From Desulfobacteraceae bacterium (lineage in GTDB: Bacteria > Desulfobacterota > Desulfobacteria > Desulfobacterales > JAUWMJ01): a stretch of DNA of 6,337 nt. The translations under genes were made by a program, and so were the position numbers. Shown here piece by piece: positions 1-5,885 of the stretch. Location: positions 1 through 6,337 of the forward strand of contig JAUWOH010000192.1 of assembly GCA_030612225.1 (NCBI GenBank), given 5' to 3'. The notes beneath the pieces were generated by a model. The model was given only the letters and a program-made list of their open reading frames with translations, was not told the origin of the DNA and made no database searches. Each line of letters starts with the position of its first letter. The stretch's first letter is position 1.

Positions 1-4
1 TAAA

Positions 5-730
5 ATGATACGAACTCTGTTTATTCTTATATGGATTGTATTTGCCACAATCGTTTTGGGAATTATTGTGATAATATCATCCTTTTTCAGTCAAAAAGGA
101 AATTTCCCCCATATCATTGCAAGATTCTGGGGCAGATCGATTCTCTTTGTAAGTCGCATAAAGGTCACAGTCAATGGCGTTTCCAATATCGATCCTTCAA
201 AGTCATACATTTTCATGCCAAACCACCAGAGCAACTTTGATATACCTGTACTTTTAGGGTACCTTCCTGCCCAGTTCAGGTGGCTTGCAAAGGCGGAGCT
301 TTTTAAAATACCGATTTTCGGGCGCGCTATGCGGGGATGCGGCTATATCAGCATAGATCGATCTAATCGTAAGTCTGCATTTAAAAGCCTTGGAAAAGCT
401 GCCGATACTATCAAAAACGGTGTATCGGTTTTAATCTTTCCCGAAGGTACCAGAAGTCGTGACGGCCAAATCAGGAGCTTCAAAAAGGGAGGGTTTGTTT
501 TAACTGTTGATTCCGGTGTATCAATTATCCCTGTAATACTTCATGGTACATGGTCGATCATGCCGAAAAGCGGTCTTAGAATCATGCCCGGAAATGTTAC
601 CCTTGAAATATTGCAGCCGATTGAAACCGCTGAATATACAAGAAAGACTAAAGAAGATCTTATGGATAAAGTAAGAGACATCATCTGTAAATCATTTTAT
701 GAAGGAAAAAGGAAGAATAATGTCACTTAA
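5..730 (+). CDS. plsC: 1-acyl-sn-glycerol-3-phosphate acyltransferase (PlsC/LPAAT family)
   Basis: Predicted inner-membrane acyltransferase that transfers a fatty acyl group to lysophosphatidic acid to give phosphatidic acid, the second acylation of phospholipid synthesis. The 241-residue product starts with one hydrophobic membrane segment (about residues 4-28). The family's catalytic HX4D motif is visible as NHQSNFD at residues 73-79 (H74, D79). The glycerol-phosphate-binding block FPEGTR lies at 145-150, followed by SRDG and KKGG, and the hydrophobic motif SIIPVIL is near 173-179. Length is normal for the family. ATG at position 5 gives a typical N-terminus; the frame is open to the window edge, so an upstream start cannot be excluded, and the ribosome binding site is not visible. 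The 3' end overlaps the RNase J gene by 11 nt, suggesting co-transcription. Exact acyl donor and substrate cannot be told from sequence; related acyltransferases share these motifs. Confidence 0.93.
   Translation: MIRTLFILIWIVFATIVLGIIVIISSFFSQKGNFPHIIARFWGRSILFVSRIKVTVNGVSNIDPSKSYIFMPNHQSNFDIPVLLGYLPAQFRWLAKAELFKIPIFGRAMRGCGYISIDRSNRKSAFKSLGKAADTIKNGVSVLIFPEGTRSRDGQIRSFKKGGFVLTVDSGVSIIPVILHGTWSIMPKSGLRIMPGNVTLEILQPIETAEYTRKTKEDLMDKVRDIICKSFYEGKRKNNVT
711..715 (+). promoter_or_regulatory. Ribosome binding site deciding the RNase J start
   Basis: GGAAG, inside the A/G-rich 3' end of plsC, lies 4 nt before the ATG at 720. It supports that start over the in-frame ATG at 699, which would add seven residues with no homology value and has no comparable site upstream. 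Confidence 0.7.
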
Positions 731-2372
731 AATTATTCCTCTTGGCGGCCTGGGCGAAATAGGCCTTAATATGATGGTTTTTGAATACGGGAAGACGCTT
801 TTTGTAGTAGATGCAGGACTGATGTTTCCCGAAGACTATATGCTGGGTATCGACTATGTAATCCCTGATATGGATTATTTAAAACAGAACCCGCTTAAGG
901 TTTCAGGTATTATTTTAACCCATGCCCATGAAGATCACATAGGCGCACTTTCCTATCTGCTGAAAGAGATTAATGCACCGGTTTTCGGGACTCCCTTTAC
1001 CTTGGGAATTGTACGCCACAAGCTTGAAGAAAAAAAGCTTCTTTCCTCTGCTGCATTGCATGAAATTTTTCCCGGAGAAAAGCTTAAGCTTGGAGCATTT
1101 GAGATTGAATTCATCCGTGTAGGTCACAGCGTTGTGGACGGAGTCGGACTCGCAATCAATACCCCCATCGGGCTCATTGTTCATACAGGTGATTTTAAAA
1201 TCAGTTACAGCTCTATTGACGGCATGTTGACTGATGTTAACCGGTTTGCCCTGTGTGGAGAGGAAGGTGTGCTTGCGCTGCTTTCCGATTCTACAAACGT
1301 GGAAAAGGAAGGATATACCATTTCTGATAAAGAGATCAGTGATACTCTTGCAAGAATCATGGAAGGGAAAAAGGGACGCATTATTATTGCGCTGTTTGCC
1401 TCCAATATTACACGGATACAACATATTGTAAATATTGCACGGGAAAGAGAAAAAAAGATCGTTATCAGCGGCAGGAGCATAGAGGTAAGCGTTAATATTG
1501 CAAAAAAACTTGGATATCTTAATGTCCCTGAAGGAATGGAAATAGGCATTGACCAGATCGGTGATTTTTCAGATGACGAAATCATTATGGTAACAACCGG
1601 AAGCCAGGGAGAACCCATGTCAGCCCTTGCGCGTATGGCGTCGGGCACCCATAAGCAAATAAAGGTCAAGCAGGAAGACACGGTTATACTCTCTTCTAAG
1701 TTCATTCCCGGAAACGAGAAAGCCATAGCAAATATCATAAATAGATTATACAAACGTGGCGCTGACGTTATTTATGAAAAAATATCCAAGATACACGTTT
1801 CGGGTCATGCATTTCGGGAAGAACTGAAGCTTATGATCAACCTGACAAAGCCAAAATATTTTATTCCGATCCATGGCGAATACAGGCATCTGATACTTCA
1901 TGCACGACTGGCTGAGCAAGTCGGCATCTTGCATGAAAATGTTATTCTTGCTGAAAACGGTCAAATCATTAAGTTTGATGAAAGTGGCGGAAGAATAGAA
2001 GAAAATGTCACAACAGGTCGTGTTCTTGTAGATGGTAAAGGTATAGGGGATGTCGGCAGAAGTGTGCTTAAGGAAAGACGCCTTTTGTCCGAACACGGCC
2101 TTGTAGTAGTGAACCTGGCTTTTGACGAAGAAACCGGAATCGTGGTTTACGGACCTGAAATTGTTTCCAGGGGCTTTGTCTTTGAAACGGAAACAGGACA
2201 CCTTGTGGAAGATGCACAATGTGTTATCCTGGAAATTATAGAAGAAATAGGCCCTGATGTTCCAGGCAGGGTGGATAAAATTCGAGCAAAGATGCAGGCA
2301 GAACTGAGGAAATATTTTTTCTTTACCATAGGACGTCGCCCGGTTATACTCCCATTTATTATTGAAGTGTGA
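720..2372 (+). CDS. rnj: Ribonuclease J (metallo-beta-lactamase / beta-CASP nuclease)
   Basis: Cytoplasmic zinc-dependent ribonuclease with endo- and 5'-3' exonuclease activity in the family, used in mRNA turnover and RNA maturation. From the start chosen here the product has 550 residues, the usual size. The N-terminal metallo-beta-lactamase part carries HAHEDH at 68-73 (metal ligands), a further ligand histidine in GHS at H136 and TGDFK with D158. The inserted beta-CASP part carries SDSTN at 189-193, GSQGEP at 294-299, SGHA at 361-364 and PIHGEYRH at 383-390. The C-terminal small domain ends in a typical RRPVILPFIIEV tail. An in-frame ATG at 699 exists, but the ATG at 720 has a good Shine-Dalgarno (GGAAG, 711-715, 4 nt upstream) and gives the conserved MSLKIIPLGGLGEIG start. 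It overlaps the end of plsC, so translational coupling is likely. Its stop codon lies just before the heptamer repeat at 2377. Confidence 0.96.
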   Translation: MSLKIIPLGGLGEIGLNMMVFEYGKTLFVVDAGLMFPEDYMLGIDYVIPDMDYLKQNPLKVSGIILTHAHEDHIGALSYLLKEINAPVFGTPFTLGIVRHKLEEKKLLSSAALHEIFPGEKLKLGAFEIEFIRVGHSVVDGVGLAINTPIGLIVHTGDFKISYSSIDGMLTDVNRFALCGEEGVLALLSDSTNVEKEGYTISDKEISDTLARIMEGKKGRIIIALFASNITRIQHIVNIAREREKKIVISGRSIEVSVNIAKKLGYLNVPEGMEIGIDQIGDFSDDEIIMVTTGSQGEPMSALARMASGTHKQIKVKQEDTVILSSKFIPGNEKAIANIINRLYKRGADVIYEKISKIHVSGHAFREELKLMINLTKPKYFIPIHGEYRHLILHARLAEQVGILHENVILAENGQIIKFDESGGRIEENVTTGRVLVDGKGIGDVGRSVLKERRLLSEHGLVVVNLAFDEETGIVVYGPEIVSRGFVFETETGHLVEDAQCVILEIIEEIGPDVPGRVDKIRAKMQAELRKYFFFTIGRRPVILPFIIEV

Positions 2373-2376
2373 GCCA

Positions 2377-2485
2377 GTTTCGGGTTACGTGTTGCGAGTT
2401 GTTAATCGGAAATAATCCTTTTTTATAACCCGCAACACGTAACTCGAAACCCGTAACCCGTAACCCGTAACCCGTAACTCGAAAC
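2377..2485. repeat. Heptamer-built palindromic repeat between rnj and ftsK
   Basis: The right half (2430-2485) is eight contiguous 7-nt units fitting NCGNAAC: three variants, then four exact CCGTAAC copies at 2451-2478, then one TCGAAAC. The left half (2377-2397) is three similar heptamers in the opposite orientation (GTTTCGG, GTTACGT, GTTGCGA). The 24-nt arms 2377-2400 and 2427-2450 are inverted copies with only two mismatches. They enclose a 26-nt A/T-rich spacer with a T6 run (2419-2424), so the transcript can form a long hairpin. The element fills almost the whole 117-nt gap, reaching to 4 nt before the ftsK ATG. It has no coding potential of its own. Whether it is a mobile or selfish repeat, an mRNA-stabilising hairpin, or an attenuator is not decided by the sequence. 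Confidence 0.9.
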
Positions 2486-2489
2486 GAAT

Positions 2490-4637
2490 ATGCGTAAAGA
2501 AATTATTGGAATACTACTCTTTTTTATTGTTGTTTTCACTTTGATAAGTCTTGTGTCATACAGCCCTTCCGACCCTTCAATATTCAATGCCGGGGCAAAG
2601 GGTGAAATCCACAATCTGTTCGGTGTGCTTGGTGCTCATTTATCAGGCCTTCTTGTAAGGTTATTCGGGCTTGGTGTTTTTTGGATTCCTCTCTTATTCC
2701 TTTTTCTAAGTATTCATTTCTTTAGTGGTCAACAGGACAAAGCTGTCATATTGACCATAATTGGCGGAATTTTACTTATTATAACTACAGGCAGCCTTTT
2801 TGCCCTCAAGCAAAACTATTACCTGATTTTTGGGAGCAAATTTTCAGCAGGAGGTATTGCCGGAACCTGGTTTAAATCATATGTCATACAGTATTCTAAT
2901 TCCACAGGCGGCATTATTATATTTATACTGTTATGGATCATTGGCTTTATTATGTCCACCGGTTTATCCCTGGTTCGATTTGCCAAGCGCTGGCGTAATG
3001 TTATTTATATTTTCAGAGATCGTACAAAAACATTTTATTTAAAAAGAAAAGAGCGCAGGGAAAAAGCAAAAAAGCGCCTGAAAGCAGAAAAAGAAAAAAC
3101 TGCCACTAAAGACCAGGAAATAAGAATCAAGCCGTCAAAGTCAAAACCGATTAAGGCGATGCCTGCTCCGAAACAGGAAGTATTCGATTTTATGAAGACA
3201 AAAGCCGGGTTTCAATTTCCGTCCTTTAATCTTCTGAAATCTGCTGAGACAAGACATGTTGATGCCGATAATGAAAATTTACGCATGCAATCAAAACTTC
3301 TTGAGAAGAAACTGGAGGATTTCGGAGTTACGGGTCAGGTGGTAGAGGTGTCACCCGGGCCTGTTATTACTACCTTTGAATATAAACCTTCTCCGGGAAT
3401 TAAAATTAACAAGATTGTTAACCTGACAGATGATCTTGCTCTTGCGCTTAGGGCAACAAGCATCCGGATTGTAGCCCCGATTCCCGGAAAAGCTGTTATC
3501 GGAATAGAGGTTCCCAATGCTGCAAGGGAGATGGTAAGACTAAAGGAGATTGTTGCCTCAAGTGCTTTCGGCAAATCAAAATCAAAGCTTACCATCTGTC
3601 TTGGTAAAGATATTGTTGGAAATCCGGTTGTTGCGGAACTAGACAAAATGCCGCATTTATTAATTGCCGGTGCTACAGGAACAGGTAAAAGTGTGGCTTT
3701 AAACTCCATGATTTGCAGTCTTTTATATAAAGCGAATCCTGATGAAGTAAAGCTTATTATGGTTGATCCAAAAAGGATAGAACTGTCAACTTATGACGGA
3801 ATTCCCCATCTTATTACACCTGTTGTAACGAATGTAAAAAAAGCGACAAATGCACTTTTCTGGGCTGTACGCGAAATGGAAAGAAGGTATGAACTGCTTT
3901 CTGAAAAAAAAGCAAGAAACTTAAAGCAGTATAACAATAAAATAGAAAAAGAAAAAAAGCCGAAAGAAGAGGAGGGTTTGCAAAAACTTCCCCTTATTGT
4001 CATTATAATCGATGAGCTGGCGGATCTCATGATTGTTGCTTCCAGGGACGTAGAAGTTGCGTTAACACGCCTTGCACAGATGGCAAGGGCTGCCGGGATA
4101 CATCTGATACTGGCTACCCAGAGACCTTCTGTAGATGTGTTGACCGGAATCATCAAGGCGAATTTTCCCACCCGTCTTACCTTCCAGGTCTCTTCAAAGA
4201 CCGATTCAAGAACCATCATCGATATGAATGGTGCTGAGAACCTGCTGGGAAATGGAGACATGCTTTTTTTACCTCCCGGCACGGCCAGACTTCAGCGTAT
4301 TCACGGGGCATATATATCAGAGGAAGAGATTACAGGGATTACTGATTTTCTACGCCAACAGAAACCCCCGGAATACGACGAAAAAGTAACTGAAACAGTG
4401 GCCGTCGATGAAATGAAAGGCGACAAAGAAGATTATGACGAAAGATATGATGATGCTGTGGCTCTTATCACAAAAACACGGCAGGCATCCATATCAATGA
4501 TTCAGCGCCATTTGCGTATAGGGTACAACCGTGCCGCCCGTATTGTCGAGACAATGGAAAGAGAAGGAATTGTCGGACCTTCGGACGGTTCCAAACCACG
4601 GGAAGTACTCGTAATGGGATACGATAAAATGCCGTAA
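2490..4637 (+). CDS. ftsK: DNA translocase FtsK/SpoIIIE family
   Basis: Septum-located, ATP-driven double-stranded DNA pump that clears and sorts chromosome termini at division and, in the family, activates XerCD recombination at dif. The 715-residue product has the full FtsK order. Four hydrophobic segments anchor the N-terminus (about residues 5-24, 56-78, 84-106, 139-162). A short, very Lys/Arg/Glu-rich linker follows (about 178-240). The RecA-like motor has Walker A GATGTGKS at 394-401, Walker B VIIIDEL at 504-510 (D508, E509), then TQRPSVDV at 543-550 and GDMLFLPPG at 589-597. The C-terminal gamma winged-helix domain (about 650-710) includes QRHLRIGYNRAARIV, which reads KOPS-type polar motifs in the family. 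The linker is short compared with E. coli FtsK, as in many bacteria. The ATG at 2490 gives the typical MRKEIIGILL start, but no clear Shine-Dalgarno precedes it, because the heptamer repeat occupies that position. Confidence 0.96.
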   Translation: MRKEIIGILLFFIVVFTLISLVSYSPSDPSIFNAGAKGEIHNLFGVLGAHLSGLLVRLFGLGVFWIPLLFLFLSIHFFSGQQDKAVILTIIGGILLIITTGSLFALKQNYYLIFGSKFSAGGIAGTWFKSYVIQYSNSTGGIIIFILLWIIGFIMSTGLSLVRFAKRWRNVIYIFRDRTKTFYLKRKERREKAKKRLKAEKEKTATKDQEIRIKPSKSKPIKAMPAPKQEVFDFMKTKAGFQFPSFNLLKSAETRHVDADNENLRMQSKLLEKKLEDFGVTGQVVEVSPGPVITTFEYKPSPGIKINKIVNLTDDLALALRATSIRIVAPIPGKAVIGIEVPNAAREMVRLKEIVASSAFGKSKSKLTICLGKDIVGNPVVAELDKMPHLLIAGATGTGKSVALNSMICSLLYKANPDEVKLIMVDPKRIELSTYDGIPHLITPVVTNVKKATNALFWAVREMERRYELLSEKKARNLKQYNNKIEKEKKPKEEEGLQKLPLIVIIIDELADLMIVASRDVEVALTRLAQMARAAGIHLILATQRPSVDVLTGIIKANFPTRLTFQVSSKTDSRTIIDMNGAENLLGNGDMLFLPPGTARLQRIHGAYISEEEITGITDFLRQQKPPEYDEKVTETVAVDEMKGDKEDYDERYDDAVALITKTRQASISMIQRHLRIGYNRAARIVETMEREGIVGPSDGSKPREVLVMGYDKMP

Positions 4638-4760
4638 CCATTTTTAACCGCAGAATATCGAACAAGGAATATCTTTCAAACAGCAAAATCATAACTTTCG
4701 ATATGATTGACAAGTTATTTTCGGTTACAGTGTCGCAAAGCTGCATATTGTAGCTTTTTA
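4638..4760. repeat. Degraded heptamer-periodic, partly palindromic intergenic sequence after ftsK
   Basis: Four consecutive 7-nt units at 4647-4674 (ACCGCAG, AATATCG, AACAAGG, AATATCT) share an AANANNG-like pattern, an imperfect 7-nt period. Weak inverted counterparts lie downstream: ATATCGA (4655-4661) with TCGATAT (4698-4704), and AACCG (4646-4650) with CGGTT (4722-4726). A perfect 7-bp stem AATCATA/TATGATT (4687-4693/4702-4708) sits inside. I read this as a decayed relative, in architecture, of the element before ftsK. The individual matches are short, so the call is tentative. No gene is visible in this gap. Confidence 0.45.
4737..4759 (+). terminator. Possible intrinsic terminator between ftsK and the methyltransferase gene
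   Basis: A hairpin with stem AGCTGCA/TGTAGCT (4739-4745/4749-4755, one G-U pair), extendable by two A-T pairs, has a 3-nt loop and runs directly into TTTTT (4755-4759). It lies about 100 nt after the ftsK stop. The stem is short and only partly G+C, so termination may be weak. If real, the methyltransferase needs a promoter of its own in the remaining 47 nt or internal to the leader, and none is evident. Confidence 0.4.
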
Positions 4761-4806
4761 CGAGTTCATCATGAGCTGAGACCCCGCAAAAATCGGACTA
4801 CACAAA

Positions 4807-5457
4807 TTGCTGCCTGATCAAAATCTACTAAAAAACACCAAGGGCTTTCTTGACGAAGATGAAGGAAAGCGTCTTTATGATATTGCCCTTGAGGCCGGCA
4901 GGCTGGGACCCTGCCTGGAAATAGGAAGTTATTGCGGTAAATCTACGATTTATCTGGGAACAGCCTGTAAAGAAGCCGGCACAATTCTTTTTTCAATAGA
5001 CCATCACCGAGGATCTGAAGAACAGCAACCCGGCCAGGAATATTTTGACCCGGAGCTGTTTGATGCACAGACCGGCTGCGTGGACACTTTCAAAAATTTC
5101 AGGAAAACAATAGCTTCAACCGGTCTTGAAGATACGGTTGTGCCCATGGTTTGCAAATCAGAAGTTGCAGCGCGTTTATGGGCGACTCCGCTGAGACTTG
5201 TTTTCATAGACGGCGGGCATACCTATGAGGCCGCATTTACAGACTACAATGCCTGGGCCGGTCACATCATTCCCGGAGGCTATCTTCTTATCCACGATAT
5301 CTTTAAAGATCCTGCAAAAGGCGGCCAGGCGCCCTATAATGTTTTTAATCTTGCCGTTGCCTCCGGCCTTTTTAAGGAACTTCAAATGACCAAAACCCTT
5401 GGTGTGCTAAAACGTCTCAGTTGCGGACATATCCCTGATAACCTGCAGAAATACTAA
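4807..5457 (+). CDS. Class I SAM-dependent methyltransferase (Methyltransf_24-like)
   Basis: Predicted soluble S-adenosylmethionine-dependent methyltransferase with unknown acceptor. The roughly 216-residue product shows the Rossmann-type SAM fold. Motif I is LEIGSYCGKST at 37-47, in which the glycines contact SAM. A beta-2 acidic loop is FSIDHH at 62-67, VFIDGGHTYE at 132-141 is the diagnostic IDGxHxYE block of this family, and PGGYLLIHD lies at 156-164. No signal peptide or membrane segment is seen. The start is uncertain. The frame contains no ATG or GTG before the motifs (first internal Met is residue 114). TTG at 4807 with a weak GGA 9 nt upstream is used here, and CTG at 4810 is next. 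An in-frame ATG at 4771 is cut off by TGA at 4777. The gene stands alone, flanked by repeat-rich gaps, so context gives no substrate clue. Confidence 0.85.
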   Translation: MLPDQNLLKNTKGFLDEDEGKRLYDIALEAGRLGPCLEIGSYCGKSTIYLGTACKEAGTILFSIDHHRGSEEQQPGQEYFDPELFDAQTGCVDTFKNFRKTIASTGLEDTVVPMVCKSEVAARLWATPLRLVFIDGGHTYEAAFTDYNAWAGHIIPGGYLLIHDIFKDPAKGGQAPYNVFNLAVASGLFKELQMTKTLGVLKRLSCGHIPDNLQKY

Positions 5458-5493
5458 ATAATAGACAGGTTAATCAGGGTATATCACTTTTTT
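5433..5493 (+). terminator. Terminator-like hairpin spanning the methyltransferase stop codon
   Basis: CCCTGATAACCTG (5433-5445), the last codons of the gene, pairs with CAGGTTAATCAGGG (5466-5479): 13 base pairs with a single bulged nucleotide and a 20-nt loop containing the TAA stop. A T6 run (5488-5493) follows 8 nt after the stem. The stem is strong; the spacing to the T run and the long loop are not ideal for a classical intrinsic terminator. It may instead protect the 3' end of the mRNA. Confidence 0.5.
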
Positions 5494-5497
5494 CCAA

Positions 5498-5654
5498 TGT
5501 CCGTTAATAGTTGTCAGTTGTCCGTGGCATAAGGATAGAAAAAGCAATTAATTTATGCTCATGCAAACGAACCCTAATGTGAGTTTGTAATTGGTTTAAG
5601 TATTTGAAAATAAAAATACAACTCACCACTGACAAAAAACTACGGACACTATCC
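5498..5654. repeat. Second heptamer-built inverted repeat (TGTCNGT family)
   Basis: At 5498-5525 four contiguous 7-nt units occur: TGTCCGT, TAATAGT, TGTCAGT and TGTCCGT. At 5621-5648 four units in the opposite orientation occur, the last being ACGGACA, with ACTGACA two units earlier. Aligned as inverted arms, the TGTCCGT and TGTCAGT units match exactly, with a diverged unit between them. Further inverted pairs lie inside: GTGAGTTTGTA (5579-5589) with TACAACTCAC (5617-5626), and GGATAG (5533-5538) with CTATCC (5649-5654). The spacer is A/T-rich with no gene. The architecture matches the element before ftsK although the heptamer differs. Confidence 0.7.
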
Positions 5655-5672
5655 ATTTTTTTAAACACGAAG

Positions 5673-5864
5673 GAGCCAGTTTCAAAATGTTCAATTTTGT
5701 TCGAGATCAAGGAAGGCGAAAATTTTAACCACAGGAATACATGTAGTATTTCGAGGATTAAAATTTGAGCCTGTCGAAGCGAAGCGTAGATCCCGCTCAT
5801 CGGGGACGCAGATATCGGGCAGATAAGCGAAGACTTCGAAAGAGGAGCGTTTTGAAACTGGCTC
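5673..5864. mobile_element. 192-bp MITE-like palindromic element
   Basis: The ends are 20-nt inverted repeats, 5673-5692 and 5845-5864, with two mismatches; the outer 15 nt (starting GAGCCAGTTTC) are identical. GAAG flanks both ends in direct orientation (5669-5672, 5865-5868), which could be a 4-bp target duplication. The interior is itself structured. AAATTTTAA/TTAAAATTT (5720-5728/5758-5766) encloses AATAC/GTATT (5736-5740/5746-5750). CCCG/CGGG lies at 5792-5795/5801-5804, and the palindrome CGAAGACTTCG at 5828-5838. It encodes no transposase, so any movement would need one supplied elsewhere. The right end is 21 nt before the start of the downstream gene. No family name can be assigned from sequence alone. 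Confidence 0.6.
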
Positions 5865-5885
5865 GAAGGAAAAGAATTTAAAACC

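Noticed and set aside
915..1753. Long minus-strand frames inside rnj (and similar ones inside ftsK)
   Set aside because: They are antisense to strongly conserved domains and show no domain or start signals of their own.
2430..2485. CRISPR array or iteron origin for the tandem repeats
   Set aside because: Units are 7 nt with no unique spacers, and there are no cas or replication genes nearby.
2423..2614. Minus-strand open frame of 63 codons over the heptamer repeat
   Set aside because: Its C-terminus (GLRVTGYGFRVTCCGL) is just the 7-nt repeat translated, and the rest lies antisense to the ftsK start.
4707..4735. Promoter with a perfect TTGACA at 4707-4712
   Set aside because: No acceptable -10 box lies 16-18 nt downstream (GTGTCG at 4730), and the hexamer overlaps a repeat-derived hairpin.
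4771..4812. Selenocysteine reading of TGA at 4777 in the methyltransferase
   Set aside because: Only a 3-bp stem can be drawn just after the TGA, no SECIS-like hairpin with a guanine-bearing apical loop is seen, and no catalytic role is expected at residue 3.
5579..5626. Integron attC-like site
   Set aside because: The inverted pair lacks the RYYYAAC/GTTRRRY core arrangement, and no integrase or cassette structure is present.
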